A DNA stretch of 64,000 nucleotides from Candidatus Roseilinea sp. NK_OTU-006 (GTDB lineage: Bacteria > Chloroflexota > Anaerolineae > J036 > Brachytrichaceae). The stretch lies in NCBI RefSeq assembly GCF_012931985.1, contig NZ_JAAFGM010000006.1:1-64000 (forward strand), in the 5' to 3' direction. Positions 22,169 through 31,843 of this stretch are shown piece by piece (position 1 is the first letter of the stretch; each line of letters begins with the position of its first letter). Position numbers and translations under genes: made by a program. The notes under the pieces are model-generated. The model searched no databases. It saw only the letters and a list, made by a program, of their open reading frames with translations, and was not told the origin of the DNA.

Positions 22169-22344
22169 AGATGGAGAGCGGCACGCTGTTCAAGATGGGC
22201 GGCGTGTATGGCTTCGCCGCGGGTTGCGTGTGCGGCGTGATCGCCCAGCGCACCGAGGACGAGCGCGTTGTGCTGGAGGCCAAAGCGATCGCCGTCGAGA
22301 ACGCGATCCGGGTTGCAGTGGAGGCGGCGATGCGGTTCGCCTAG
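22169..22344 (+). pseudogene. udp: Duplicated 3' fragment of uridine phosphorylase
   Basis: Bases 22169-22337 match 20441-20609 with four substitutions in 169 positions. They encode the last third of Udp (MESGTLFKMG through the C-terminal helix) and end in a changed codon pair and TAG at 22342-22344. An in-frame TAG just upstream and the missing N-terminal two thirds rule out a functional enzyme. The high identity means the duplication is recent. Confidence 0.92.
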
Positions 22345-22376
22345 GTGTTGCACGGTCTGGCTCGCGCTGTCCGCTC

Positions 22377-23189
22377 TCAGATAATTGCCTTGCGCACGCG
22401 CGCCGAGAGCGTCTCGCTGATCAGCACTAGCGCGAAGATCAAGATGAAGATCATCCCCACGCGGTCCCAGCGCAGCAGGTCCACCGAAGCGTTCAAGTTG
22501 AGGCCGATGCCGCCGGCACCCACCAGCCCGAGCACCGTGGCTTCGCGGATGTTGATGTCCCAGCGGAAGATGCTGATGCCGGCGAAGCTCGGCAGCACCT
22601 GCGGCAGGTAGGCGTAGTCCAGAACTTGCAAGCGGTTCGCGCCGGTGGCGGTGATCGCCTCAATGGGCTCGTAGCTCGTCTCCTCGATGGACTCGTAGGC
22701 CAGCTTGCCGATGAAGCCGATCGAGCGCAGCGCGATGGCCAGGATGCCCGCCAGCACGCCCGGGCCGGTGATTGCTACCAGGATTAAGGCCCAAATCAGC
22801 GAATTGACCGAACGCGAGATGACGATGATCAGCAAGGCGACATAGCGCAGGATGGGGTGGGGCGTGGTGTTGCGCGCCGCCACAAAGCTCAGCGGTAGGG
22901 CGATGCTCATCGCGAGCAGCGTGCCCAGCGTCGCGATGGTGATCGTGTCCCACAGCGGTTTCCAAAGCTGTTCGGCGTATGCCCAATCGGGCGGGAACAT
23001 GCGCTGGAGAAACGCGCTGAGTTGCTGCGAAGCATCGGCGACGAACTCCCAGCGGGTGTTATTGGAGATCAACTGCCAGCACAGAAGCGTAATCGCCGTG
23101 CCTATGATCCACCCCAGCCATATCTTCATGCGGGTGGCCGTGTCGTAGCGTTGCCAAACTTTGGTGTTGTTTACAACGGTAACCGGCAT
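22377..23189 (-). CDS. phnE: Phosphonate-type ABC transporter permease (first PhnE)
   Basis: 270 residues, six predicted membrane helices. The inner-membrane permease signature is EPIEAITATGANRLQVLDYAYLP followed by FRWDINIREATVLGLVGAGGIG, the PhnE form of the EAA loop. It partners the second permease 19 bases upstream and the PhnC ATPase. Paired PhnE genes are common in phosphonate or phosphite importers. No C-P lyase or phosphite dehydrogenase gene follows in this window, so the exact substrate is open. Confidence 0.92.
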   Translation of the reverse strand: MPVTVVNNTKVWQRYDTATRMKIWLGWIIGTAITLLCWQLISNNTRWEFVADASQQLSAFLQRMFPPDWAYAEQLWKPLWDTITIATLGTLLAMSIALPLSFVAARNTTPHPILRYVALLIIVISRSVNSLIWALILVAITGPGVLAGILAIALRSIGFIGKLAYESIEETSYEPIEAITATGANRLQVLDYAYLPQVLPSFAGISIFRWDINIREATVLGLVGAGGIGLNLNASVDLLRWDRVGMIFILIFALVLISETLSARVRKAII

Positions 23190-23208
23190 GGATGTTCCTC
23201 AAAGGGGG

Positions 23209-24033
23209 CTATTGCAGCCTGCGGCGGATGTGGCCGGAGACCAGCTCGGTGGTCATTACCAGCACAATGATGATGAGCAAGATCGCGGCGGCAACGTCGT
23301 AATCGTAGCGGTTGAACGTGGTCTGCAGAGTCGAGCCGATGCCGCCCGCGCCGACGATGCCGACAATCGCCGATTCGCGCAGGTTGATGTCGAAACGATA
23401 AACGCTCAGTCCCACCAAGCGCGCGCTCACCTGGGGCATGACGGCGTAAGTGACTGTTTTCAGCCAGCCGGCGCCGGTTGCGCGGATTGCCTCCAGCGGC
23501 GCCGGGTCAATTTCTTCGATGTCTTCGGCCAACAGCTTGGCCATGAAGCCGATCGTGGCGAAGGCCAGCGTGCACACGCCCGCCAGCGGCCCAAAGCCAA
23601 ACATCACCACGAAGACGATGGCAATCACGACCTCTTGAAAGGTGCGCGAGATGGTGATGATGCTGCGGCAGGCCAAATAGATCGGCGCCGACACGAGGTT
23701 GCGCGCCGCGCCGAGGCCGACCGGCACCGACAGCAATACGCCGGCCACGGTCGAAACGACGGTCATAGTCAGACTCTCCAGCACGCCGATTTGAATGTCG
23801 TACCAGCGGGAGGCGAAATCGGGTCGCAGGAAGCTGGAGATCATCCGTCCGCCGCGCTCTAGGCCGCGCGCAATACGCGCGTCGTCCACCGGCACCGAGC
23901 TGATGGCCACTGCCAGGTAGATCAGCGCCCCGATGAGCAACCCCCAACGCAGCCAGGGGTTGCGGATCAGCGGCGGCTTACGCCAACGGCGGGAAGTGAC
24001 GGGCGAAGCAGTAAGCTCAGCCATAGGCATCAC
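23209..24033 (-). CDS. phnE: Phosphonate-type ABC transporter permease (second PhnE)
   Basis: 274 residues with six membrane helices after a Arg-rich cytoplasmic N-terminus. The EAA region reads [22 protein letters not shown] and is followed by [22 protein letters not shown], clearly paralogous to the downstream permease. Its start overlaps the end of the ATPase gene by 4 bases, indicating translational coupling. Confidence 0.92.
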   Translation of the reverse strand: MMPMAELTASPVTSRRWRKPPLIRNPWLRWGLLIGALIYLAVAISSVPVDDARIARGLERGGRMISSFLRPDFASRWYDIQIGVLESLTMTVVSTVAGVLLSVPVGLGAARNLVSAPIYLACRSIITISRTFQEVVIAIVFVVMFGFGPLAGVCTLAFATIGFMAKLLAEDIEEIDPAPLEAIRATGAGWLKTVTYAVMPQVSARLVGLSVYRFDINLRESAIVGIVGAGGIGSTLQTTFNRYDYDVAAAILLIIIVLVMTTELVSGHIRRRLQ

Positions 24034-24863
24034 GCGTTTGAGGTGGAAGCAGCGAAGATCGGCGAAGGCTCAGGGTCCATCTCCTGGGCGGAATCCGCTC
24101 CGGCGACAGCTTGGCCGGCACCCCAGTCCTCTTCGCCGTAGATGTCGGTCAGCCGTTCCGGCGTCAGGCCCTCCGGTGGGCCGTCGTAGACGATTTCACC
24201 GGCGCGCAAGCCGACGATGCGCTTGACGAATAGCTGGGCAAGAGGCACGTCGTGAATGTTGATGATGACAGCCAGGCCGCGCTCACGCGCCAGTTCGGTG
24301 ATCAGCCGCATGATCTGGCGCGAGGTCTTGGGGTCCAGGCTGGCCGTCGGTTCATCTACCAGCAGCATATCCGGCGATTGGATCAACGCGCGGGCGATCC
24401 CCACGCGCTGGCGCTGGCCGCCGGACAACTCATCCGCGCGCTTATCTACGAAATCGCTCAACCCGACGCGCTCCAGCAAGGCAAACGCCTGGTCAACGTC
24501 GTGCTGTGGAAAGCGCCGGAACCAGCTCTGCCAGAAGTTGACGTAGCCGAGCCGGCCGGAGAGGACGTTCTCCATCACCGTCAGCCGCTCGACCAGCGCA
24601 TACTCCTGGAAGATCATCCCGATGCGGCGCCGCACCTGGCGGAGTCGTCGAGCGCTCAGGGCGGTGATTTCGGTATCGCGCAGCCAGATTTTGCCGGAGG
24701 TCGGCTCCACCAGCCGATTGACGCAGCGAATCAGTGTGCTCTTGCCGGCGCCGGATGGGCCGATCAAAGCGACGACTTCGCCTTCTGGGACCATGAGATC
24801 TACCCCCCGGAGCGCGCGGTCGCCGGTGGGATACTGCTTAACGAGCTTTTCGATGCGAAGCAT
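24030..24863 (-). CDS. phnC: Phosphonate-type ABC transporter ATPase PhnC
   Basis: 277 residues. Walker [10 protein letters not shown] (about 36-44), signature [15 protein letters not shown], Walker [13 protein letters not shown], and the H-loop His in [10 protein letters not shown]. The PhnC-specific run [23 protein letters not shown] is present. The last ~30 residues (after YGEEDWG) form an extra acidic tail. It energises the two PhnE permeases. Confidence 0.95.
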   Translation of the reverse strand: MLRIEKLVKQYPTGDRALRGVDLMVPEGEVVALIGPSGAGKSTLIRCVNRLVEPTSGKIWLRDTEITALSARRLRQVRRRIGMIFQEYALVERLTVMENVLSGRLGYVNFWQSWFRRFPQHDVDQAFALLERVGLSDFVDKRADELSGGQRQRVGIARALIQSPDMLLVDEPTASLDPKTSRQIMRLITELARERGLAVIINIHDVPLAQLFVKRIVGLRAGEIVYDGPPEGLTPERLTDIYGEEDWGAGQAVAGADSAQEMDPEPSPIFAASTSNA

Positions 24864-24947
24864 AAGCTAATTGAGTTTGCGGTGGAAAGTACAAGGCGAG
24901 GGCTGTGACACACCTCGCCTCGTGCGTGAAGTGCTTGTCGCGTCGGT

Positions 24948-26033
24948 TTACGGGACGTATTTCACGCCCATCTGCTTGTCAATTTCGCGGACGACCGCCC
25001 AGTACTCCTTGTAGGTGATCGGGATGAACTGCGCTTCGCCGGAGCGGCTGAACTCCTTCTGCAGCGAGCTGCCTTCCCAGTTGAAGCTGAAGAAGGCCTC
25101 GCGCACTTTCTCGGCCAGCTTAGGGTCCAGGTTGTAGACGTAGCCGTAGCCGGTGGTGGGGAAGGTCTGCGAGCGGTAGATCGTGCGCACTTGGTCGGCC
25201 TTGATCACGTCGCGCGCGATCATGCGCTTCATCACCGAGTTGGCAATGGAAGCAGCCTCGTAGTCCTTGTTGGCCACACCCATAATCGAGTTGTCGTGGC
25301 CGCCGGAGAAGGTCGTCTTGTAGTCTCTGTCGGCCACCATGTTGAACTGCGAGGCCAGCAGCGCCGAGGGCGCCTTGTAGCCGGAGTTAGAGGTTGGCTC
25401 GGTGAAGGCGATGGTGCGACCGCGCAGGTCCTCAACCTTCTGGATGTCGCTGTCGGCCGGCACGATGATCTCCATCTCGTAGCCGAACGAGCCATCGGCC
25501 TTGGCCATCATCGCGAAGGGGACAAACCCGGCAAAGTTGACGGCCACCGGCACGCTACCGCTGTTGAAGCCGGAGATGTGCAGCCGGCCTGCGCGCATTG
25601 CCTCAAGTTGAGCCGCGTTGGAGTCCACGGCGAAGAACTCCACCTTCTTGCCGGTCACCTTCTCCATGTGCGCCAGGAAGTCGGCCCAGGCCACGCGATA
25701 CACCGACGGGTCTTCGACAGGGGTGTAGGCGAAGATCAGTGTGTCAGGGTTCACCCACTGCGCGGAGTCCTTGGGCGCGTCAGGGACGAGGTCGCCATCT
25801 TCGTCGCAGAAGCGCTTGTCCATCTCTTCGGGGCGCGGGCAGTCGGTGGTGGCCGGCGCGCTGGCGGCGCTAGTCGGCGCTGGCGCTTCGGTGGGCTTGG
25901 CGCTTTGCTCGGCCGGCTGAGCAGGCTGAGCAGGCTGCGCCGGTTGCACAGGTTGTGCTGGCACCGCACAGGCCGCGATGAGCGCTGCAACGAGCATGCT
26001 TAACAACCCAAGACGGGTCTTATGTTGAATCAT
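24948..26033 (-). CDS. phnD: Phosphonate-type ABC substrate-binding lipoprotein PhnD
   Basis: 361 residues. Lipoprotein signal (ALIAAC, Cys22), then a QPAQPAQP-rich linker and an acidic insert. The PhnD-fold domain runs from about residue 95: FAYTPVEDPSVYRVAWADFL, the anion-binding loop EPTSNSGYKAP, then GGHDNSIMGVANKDYEAAS. It captures phosphonate, phosphite or phosphate at the outer face of the membrane. AAGGAGG (26046-26052 on the minus strand) precedes the start. First gene of the phnDCEE operon. Confidence 0.92.
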   Translation of the reverse strand: MIQHKTRLGLLSMLVAALIAACAVPAQPVQPAQPAQPAQPAEQSAKPTEAPAPTSAASAPATTDCPRPEEMDKRFCDEDGDLVPDAPKDSAQWVNPDTLIFAYTPVEDPSVYRVAWADFLAHMEKVTGKKVEFFAVDSNAAQLEAMRAGRLHISGFNSGSVPVAVNFAGFVPFAMMAKADGSFGYEMEIIVPADSDIQKVEDLRGRTIAFTEPTSNSGYKAPSALLASQFNMVADRDYKTTFSGGHDNSIMGVANKDYEAASIANSVMKRMIARDVIKADQVRTIYRSQTFPTTGYGYVYNLDPKLAEKVREAFFSFNWEGSSLQKEFSRSGEAQFIPITYKEYWAVVREIDKQMGVKYVP

Positions 26034-26078
26034 ATTGAAGTGTAGCCTCCTTATGGTTTAGTCACTTGCCGAGGGATT

Positions 26079-26108
26079 AGGATAGCCATTAAGATTATCT
26101 CCAAGCAA
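26079..26108 (-). promoter_or_regulatory. Candidate promoter of phnDCEE
   Basis: On the minus strand, TTGCTT (26108-26103), 18-bp spacer, TATCCT (26084-26079). The -35 is weak, as expected of an activator-dependent promoter. A palindrome and Pho-box-like repeats lie directly upstream. Confidence 0.4.
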
Positions 26109-26113
26109 AGGGT

Positions 26114-26136
26114 ATGTTATCTTAAGGTTAAGATAA
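26114..26136 (-). promoter_or_regulatory. Pho-box-like repeats and 20-bp palindrome upstream of phnD
   Basis: TTATCTTAA (26117-26125), GG, TTAAGATAA (26128-26136) is a perfect 9-bp inverted repeat. Read on the minus strand it contains CTTAACCT (26132-26125) and GATAACAT (26121-26114), two 8-mers 11 bp apart. The first matches the PyTTAAPyPyT unit of cyanobacterial Pho boxes, and PhoB-family proteins bind direct repeats with this period. A related TTAAGATTATCT lies at 26089-26100. Which reading is right (palindrome or direct repeat) is open. Confidence 0.45.
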
Positions 26137-26236
26137 GCAATGCTCCGGGCAATACCAGCGAGTGGGTTTGCGCGGATGATCATCCTTTCAGGTCTTATAG
26201 CGATTTAACCTCTCTGGCTTAAGCTTGACTCGTTGA

Positions 26237-26935
26237 GTGAACATGCATCGCTTTCGAGATCGTTCCCAGGCCGGCCAGTTGCTGGCGCGGCGGTTGCAGC
26301 GCTACGCCGGGCGCGACGATGTTATCGTGTTGGCGCTGCCGCGTGGTGGTGTGCCCGTGGCCTACGCGATCGCTAGCGCGTTGAACGTGCCGCTTGATGT
26401 CTTCGTGGTGCGCAAGCTGGGCGTGCCAGGTGAAGAGGAGCTGGCGATGGGAGCCATCGCTTCGGGTGGTGTGCGTGTGCTCTCGCGAGAGCTGATCCAA
26501 GAGTTGGGGGTGACCGACGAGGACGTCGAGCGTGTTACCGAACGCGAGTTGGCCGAGCTGCAGCGGCGTGAGCGCGTCTTTCGCGGTGATCATCCCTTCC
26601 CCAGCTTAGAAGGGAAGACCGTAATCCTGGTGGATGACGGCATTGCTACCGGCGCAACGATGCGCGCCGCCATCCGCGCTGTGCGGGCGCATCGGCCAGC
26701 GCGGGTGACTGTTGCCGTGCCGGTCGGTGCGCCGCAGGCTTTGAAATCGCTCCGGGATGAGGCCGATGAGCTGATCTGCCTGCTTTCTCCCGAAGTGCTG
26801 ATGGGCATCGGCGCATGGTATCAGGACTTTAGCCAACTGTCCGACGCCGAAGTTATGGCTTACCTGCGGCGGTCCCACACCGGCGCGCATGCGATGAGCG
26901 CGGACGGATGGGCGCAGCCGACTGCTTTGCGTTAG
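26237..26935 (+). CDS. Phosphoribosyltransferase-fold protein
   Basis: About 232 residues from GTG at 26237 (an ATG follows at 26243). The PRPP-binding loop is [14 protein letters not shown], preceded by the type I PRTase hood with [13 protein letters not shown] and [21 protein letters not shown]. This long form is the family often found alone or fused to dienelactone-hydrolase domains; its substrate is unknown. Its end overlaps the end of pncB by 4 bases in convergent orientation. Confidence 0.85.
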   Translation: MNMHRFRDRSQAGQLLARRLQRYAGRDDVIVLALPRGGVPVAYAIASALNVPLDVFVVRKLGVPGEEELAMGAIASGGVRVLSRELIQELGVTDEDVERVTERELAELQRRERVFRGDHPFPSLEGKTVILVDDGIATGATMRAAIRAVRAHRPARVTVAVPVGAPQALKSLRDEADELICLLSPEVLMGIGAWYQDFSQLSDAEVMAYLRRSHTGAHAMSADGWAQPTALR

Positions 26936-28506
26936 TGGATGGCGTGTTGCGTCCGCGCTTCTTCGATCAACGCCTGCTTGAGATCCCACAACTTTTGGCT
27001 GAGCGAGACGTGATAGGTGTGAGGATTGATCAAGCGGCGCACGCCGGCGTCCAGCCGTTCGATGTCGCGTTGCCGGATCGCGCGCATCTCCTCGATTGTC
27101 GGCAACTCGCAGACCAATCGGCCCTCTCGCAGCACTTCGACCAGGAGCGGCTCGAAGCTCGAAATTTCATTGCTGCGCAAGCTGCGGAATTTGGTATGGT
27201 CGGTCGGGTGGCGCAGGGTAAGCCATTCGAGCTGGCGCGGATTTTCTTCGTATAGGCACAAGAGATCGGCAATCGCTAAACCGCGATGGTCATACAGCCG
27301 CCAAACAGCCTTATTGCCCGGATTCAGCGTCTTCGCCGGCGTTTCTGAAATTTTGATCGCCGGAACCCACCTGCCATCATGCTCGACCGAGACCAGCTTA
27401 TAAACGCCGTCCAGGGCAGGGTGACCGTGCGACGTGATCAAGTTCGTGCCGACGCCGTAGACCAAACGCGCGATCACGCTTTCGGGATCCATGCCATAGC
27501 GCGGCGCCTCGTCGCGGATCTGCGCCGTGATTTGCCAGATCACCAACTCATCGAGCTGGTTGGACAGCACGATGGACGTATTGGGAAAGCCGGCTTGGTC
27601 CAACATCTTGGCCGCCTGAATGCTCAAGTAGGCCAGGTCGCCGGAGTCGAGGCGGACGCCGATTGGCGTGTGCCCTTTGCGCCGCAGCTCCTCGAACACC
27701 TTGATAGCGTTCGGCAGGCCGCTCTCCAGCGTGTTGATCGTGTCCACCAGCAGCAGGCAATCGTCTGGATAGACCTCGGCATAAGCACGAAAGGCATCCA
27801 GCTCGCTGCCGCCCATGGCGATGAAGGCTTGCACCATGCTGTGGGCGTGAGTGCCTTTGGGCGGGAAGCCCAACACGTGCGACATGCCAACGTTCGACGA
27901 GAAGTCGGCGCCGCCGATCAGCGCAGCGCGCGTTCCGGCGTTTGCGCCGCGATCTTGCGCGCGCCGCAGGCCGAACTCCAGCACCGTTCGCCCCTGGCTG
28001 CTCTCGCGGATGCGCGCGGCTTTGGTCGCGATCAGCGTTTGAAAGTTGAGCTGGTTGAGGAGCGCACTCTCAAGGAGTTGAGCGATTGCCAGCGGACCCT
28101 CGACCACCGTAAGCGGCGCTAGGGGATGCACCACGTGGCCCTCGGGGATGGCACGCAACGTGATCGCGTCGAAATTGCCATAGCGCTTCAACCAATCCAG
28201 AAAGTCTGTGCCGAATAAGGGCTGACCGGCGCGTGTCTTTTGCGCTTTGAGATAAGCCAGGTCGTCGTCGCGGAATCGCGCGCGCTGCATCCATTCGATC
28301 AGCGTGCCTAGGCCGGCGTTCACACAGTAGCCGGCTTGGTGTTTGCCGTAGTCGGGGTAGCTGCGGAAGAAGTGATCGAACTGCGCGGGGCGTTCGTGGA
28401 TGCCGGCGCGGAAATACAGTTGCGCCATGGTGAGCTGATATTGATCGGTGAACAGAATGCCGTCGGCAACGGAATTAGATTTCATGGCGCGTTTAATCAT
28501 AGCCAT
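26932..28506 (-). CDS. pncB: Nicotinate phosphoribosyltransferase
   Basis: Salvages nicotinate with PRPP to nicotinate mononucleotide for NAD synthesis. 524 residues. Family segments: [17 protein letters not shown] at the N-terminus, [20 protein letters not shown], the active site [16 protein letters not shown], and [13 protein letters not shown] later ATG at 28485 is possible. A ~160-base piece of its 5' region (28225-28395) is repeated in decayed form at 31915-32090. Confidence 0.93.
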   Translation of the reverse strand: MAMIKRAMKSNSVADGILFTDQYQLTMAQLYFRAGIHERPAQFDHFFRSYPDYGKHQAGYCVNAGLGTLIEWMQRARFRDDDLAYLKAQKTRAGQPLFGTDFLDWLKRYGNFDAITLRAIPEGHVVHPLAPLTVVEGPLAIAQLLESALLNQLNFQTLIATKAARIRESSQGRTVLEFGLRRAQDRGANAGTRAALIGGADFSSNVGMSHVLGFPPKGTHAHSMVQAFIAMGGSELDAFRAYAEVYPDDCLLLVDTINTLESGLPNAIKVFEELRRKGHTPIGVRLDSGDLAYLSIQAAKMLDQAGFPNTSIVLSNQLDELVIWQITAQIRDEAPRYGMDPESVIARLVYGVGTNLITSHGHPALDGVYKLVSVEHDGRWVPAIKISETPAKTLNPGNKAVWRLYDHRGLAIADLLCLYEENPRQLEWLTLRHPTDHTKFRSLRSNEISSFEPLLVEVLREGRLVCELPTIEEMRAIRQRDIERLDAGVRRLINPHTYHVSLSQKLWDLKQALIEEARTQHAIH

Positions 28507-28530
28507 CTTTCACCGCGTTTTTAATGACGC

Positions 28531-28872
28531 ATGGTCTCATCCTCTACGAATGTCGCGTATGCCGCCGATCTGGCGTTGACCGCCGATCCCGCGTTAGAGC
28601 GAGAAGATAACCTGACTGTGCACACGCATGACCATCGCGTCCTGGCTTGCGGAGATCGCAGGACGGCATCGGCAGCGAGGAGGCGCTGGTCGCCGCCTTT
28701 CTTCATCTATGCCAGGCTGGGCGCCACCAGCCGCACCGAAGCAGTGAGTCGCGTGGCAAGGCTAGGGCTGCTTATCCTAAGCGCCAGGCCTCCTAGGCCA
28801 TGCGCCTCGATGTGTGAGGCGTTCCTGCGTTACTATGCGATCTGGGCGCGTGTTACGATATTTCTCGCTTGA
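28531..28872 (+). pseudogene. Chimeric remnant of an HtrA-LuxR gene pair
   Basis: A 113-codon frame. Codons 9-42 resemble the protease gene at 32267 (remnant AYAADLALTADPALERE against AYADDIVLTADHVLERE, with the catalytic His lost). Codons 59-82 resemble the end of the LuxR protein encoded at 33819 (YARLGATSRTEAVSRVARLG against YAKLGVASRTEAISRAAKLG). The roughly 1.8 kb that separates these parts in the intact module is missing. The simplest reading is an internally deleted old copy of that module. Whether the residual frame is translated is unknown. Confidence 0.75.
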
Positions 28873-31843
28873 TCCGACGGCGAATCACCGTCCACAGGCT
28901 GAGCAGCACCAGATGCGCGAGAGCCCCGACGGGCAGCCTTCCCATGCCCTTCCACCGCGTTGTCGGTTGGGTGGCGCCGGGGATGCCGATCTGTTCGGCC
29001 GTCCAGGCCGAGCAGCGCACTCGCCCTTGCTCAGGCGCTTCACACAAAGCGCGCACCTTGAAGTGATAGATGACGCCGTCCTTCAACCCTGGGATGAAAA
29101 GACGCGTTGTTGCCTCCACCTGTCGCGTTTGCCAGGCGGTTTCGTCTTCTCGCCGAAAGGCGACTTCATAACCGGTCGCCAAATTACCTGGGGGTGCGTC
29201 CCACACCAACACCACGCCACCTGACACAGGGTTGCACAAAAACGCGGTTGGAGGTGAGAGGGGAAGCGGATCAATCAGCCGTTGCCGACGCGCCTCAGCC
29301 TCACACGAAGCACGGAGGGATTCAGCGAGGTCTGCTTCGATCCCTGCAGGTGCGTGATGGATCACTGCTCCGGGGGGGTAGAAATGCAAGCCGGCGTCTG
29401 TCTGGATCCTATCGGGTGGCGCGTCGCCCGCATAAGGGGCGAGCATGAGCGAGAAGCGTAACGTCTGTCCATTGTAGGACGGACCGTTAGGCCTGAGCGC
29501 ACCGCTAAAGGCAGTCAGCAAGCGTGCGCCGATGCCGTTACCGCCTAAGTGTTGGTAATCCAACATTCGGCCATAGTAAGAGCCGAACGGGTTGAGCGAG
29601 AGCACCTGCTGATGTTGCACTTGGCGCAGGCGCATCGGGCAAAAGGCCATGGAAGCAAGCGTGCTGGCATCTTGTCCAACTAATAACCCCATCTGGCCAT
29701 CGGAGACGGCGACCCATCCATTGGTGACTTGATGGTTGAAGGCGTCGAGCTGGCGGTTGCGAGGGTTGATCGCCCCGTAGTTCAAATCGTAGTAAGCGGT
29801 GATTCCCAGGTGGTTATGCTTCCATATGCGCAGCGGCCGTCCCTGTGGCGGGTCGAGGCATGGCGTGATCTGAAAGGGCGCTGTCTCGATCCAGTTGAGG
29901 TCCATCAATCGGCGCAGCTTTTGGAGCATGTTGTGAATGACATCGGTCGGCGGCGTGTAAGCGTAGCGTACCGTCGCATCCACGTAGAGATAGGGCAAGG
30001 CGTCAAACAGGGTGAAGACGAAGAGCAGTTCGCTCTCGTAGTTTCCCCTGTGTGTCCGCATCGGGATCGTGGCGCGCAGACATACGCGCTGTAGGCCGTC
30101 CCAGGTTTCATCGCTCAGCGGGCGAAAGCTAAACCCTGCTGTCAGATAAGTCACCCCGCGTGAACCGTCCTTGTAAGTGATAAATGGCTTGAGAAAGTCT
30201 GGGCCGCCAATTTCACGCTCAAGATAGCGGAAGGACGCAATGCCGCTTTGGGTTGAGAAGAGGATTTCGAGCCACCGATTGCGCAGTTGTGTGAGCGTGG
30301 GGGGTGGCGTAAGGGGAGCAGCCGATGGCAACAGGCGGTAGTCGTAATCGGCCTGACCACCTATCGCAGCCACAAAGCGCACATGGCATTGCTTTCTTCC
30401 GTCAGGCAACACGCGCACATCCGTCAGCGATGCTGGGACAGGCGCGCCGCTTGCGCGCTCCAGCCGAACCGTCGCGATGTCGCTGGGCAACACGATGGGC
30501 AAGGACACGGCGACATGCCCCTCTGGGATCGGCTGATGGCGTCGCGGTGGCGCAGGCACCAACTCGAAGGCATAGAGCGCGGTCGTCTTAGGGAGGGGGG
30601 ATGTGGCTTTTCGGGCGTGGGCCGCGCGACGCTCAGCAGCTTCGGCGCGCGCCGCAGCGTTATTGAGTAACGCCAAGGCGCGCGCTTGGCGTTCCTCGTT
30701 GATGATGGGTGTGGACATGCCGAAATGGGTGGTTGAGAGGCCGATGAGCCGCTGGAAGAAAACAGAATCGCTGCCTTCCCACAACATGTCGCTCAAGTCG
30801 AGGCCGCTGCGTTGGGCCAACACTTCGGCGCGCAATGAGGCAAGGCGTGAGCGTTCTAGGGCGGTCCAGGCGAGCAGGCTGGAGAATTTCTCCGCCCACG
30901 AGTAATTCCCGTCAAAGCCGCCATCGGCTAAATCTTGACGAACGAGCACTTCGCGCCGCGGCGGGTGATCGGCCAGGTAGGCTGAGGGGACTGTCAGTTC
31001 CGCCCACGGGTATTTGTGGACGACGCGCAGGTATTCCTCGATCCCGCCGGTGTTGGGGAACCAGCGCAAGAATCTGGGCAGGCGAACCGGAAGCCAGGTC
31101 TCTAGGTCGGCATCGGCGTTGAGATGCACCAGCACATCGGAACGAATCTCGCCGCGCTGCTGCCGCGCGTGCAGATCGAGCATCAGGTCTTCCAGGGAGA
31201 CGAACTCGAACAAATCGGTCAACCCCAAGCAGGGAAAGAGCACGAGCGGCGGCTGGTCCTCTCGTGTGCGGAACCACAAGGGATTAAAGCGATCCTCCAG
31301 AGGTAGCGGTGGAAGGAAGGCGCCCAGCGTGTTGAACGGCGTCAGGCTGTAGTAGAGCAGCACCCCTTCGATCCCGCAGGCTTTGAGGAGCGCCTCGTGG
31401 CCGGTGGTGAACATGCACTCTTGCGGGCGATAGAACGGTGCGACGCGGCCAAACTGCTGTTTCAGCCCGCTCCCCCAGGGATTTTCAATGGCCCACGTCA
31501 CCGCCGCCCTGAACTCGTCGGGCGTGGCGGCGTGGTTAGCGCCGTTGTTGAACGGCCCTAGGATGACCTCGTCCATGCCGGCCGATACCCGCGCGCGAAT
31601 CCGCTCCAGAATGTCCGGGCAGTGTTCGGGGATGATCGTTTGGAGGGTCCAGTAGGCGTCTACATCCCAATAGACGCGCGCCGTCATGCCGGTGGCTTGA
31701 GCGCGGTCAAGAATGTCCAGTATTCCGCGGATCACGCGCATGTCCGTGCCGAAGCCGGCCTCGTCCGGCGTATCCCCACGCCACGAGTGATAAAAGTTGA
31801 CATGCAATCCCAGCGTGACGTATACCTTAAAGTTGGTCTTCAC
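28853..31843 (-). CDS. Large glycoside-hydrolase-like protein with Fn3 domain and C-terminal membrane anchor
   Basis: 996 residues. The N-terminal ~330 residues look like the beta/alpha-barrel of GH57/GH38 enzymes (VTLGLHVNFYHSWRGD, YWDVDAYWTLQTI, GPFNNGANHAATPDEF). A middle beta-sandwich region (about 440-860) resembles the C-terminal domain of alpha-mannosidase-type proteins. A fibronectin type III domain follows at about 862-940. The end is a single hydrophobic helix (about 970-988) and a basic tail (RRRIKREIS). There is no N-terminal signal peptide, so it would be a tail-anchored protein. Substrate unknown. It sits between two copies, intact and broken, of the pncB/HtrA neighbourhood. Confidence 0.65.
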   Translation of the reverse strand: MKTNFKVYVTLGLHVNFYHSWRGDTPDEAGFGTDMRVIRGILDILDRAQATGMTARVYWDVDAYWTLQTIIPEHCPDILERIRARVSAGMDEVILGPFNNGANHAATPDEFRAAVTWAIENPWGSGLKQQFGRVAPFYRPQECMFTTGHEALLKACGIEGVLLYYSLTPFNTLGAFLPPLPLEDRFNPLWFRTREDQPPLVLFPCLGLTDLFEFVSLEDLMLDLHARQQRGEIRSDVLVHLNADADLETWLPVRLPRFLRWFPNTGGIEEYLRVVHKYPWAELTVPSAYLADHPPRREVLVRQDLADGGFDGNYSWAEKFSSLLAWTALERSRLASLRAEVLAQRSGLDLSDMLWEGSDSVFFQRLIGLSTTHFGMSTPIINEERQARALALLNNAAARAEAAERRAAHARKATSPLPKTTALYAFELVPAPPRRHQPIPEGHVAVSLPIVLPSDIATVRLERASGAPVPASLTDVRVLPDGRKQCHVRFVAAIGGQADYDYRLLPSAAPLTPPPTLTQLRNRWLEILFSTQSGIASFRYLEREIGGPDFLKPFITYKDGSRGVTYLTAGFSFRPLSDETWDGLQRVCLRATIPMRTHRGNYESELLFVFTLFDALPYLYVDATVRYAYTPPTDVIHNMLQKLRRLMDLNWIETAPFQITPCLDPPQGRPLRIWKHNHLGITAYYDLNYGAINPRNRQLDAFNHQVTNGWVAVSDGQMGLLVGQDASTLASMAFCPMRLRQVQHQQVLSLNPFGSYYGRMLDYQHLGGNGIGARLLTAFSGALRPNGPSYNGQTLRFSLMLAPYAGDAPPDRIQTDAGLHFYPPGAVIHHAPAGIEADLAESLRASCEAEARRQRLIDPLPLSPPTAFLCNPVSGGVVLVWDAPPGNLATGYEVAFRREDETAWQTRQVEATTRLFIPGLKDGVIYHFKVRALCEAPEQGRVRCSAWTAEQIGIPGATQPTTRWKGMGRLPVGALAHLVLLSLWTVIRRRIKREIS

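Larger units (their letters stand above)
21998..22376. other. Gap with gene remnants and an inverted repeat
   Basis: The 379 bases between the lipoprotein and the phosphonate permease gene hold an imperfect inverted repeat and the duplicated udp tail (both listed). They also hold a start-like frame from the ATG at 22079 (MPSLIIQHLPHADHF). The latter reads like the first codons of an unrelated protein and runs out of frame into the udp fragment. Confidence 0.6.
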
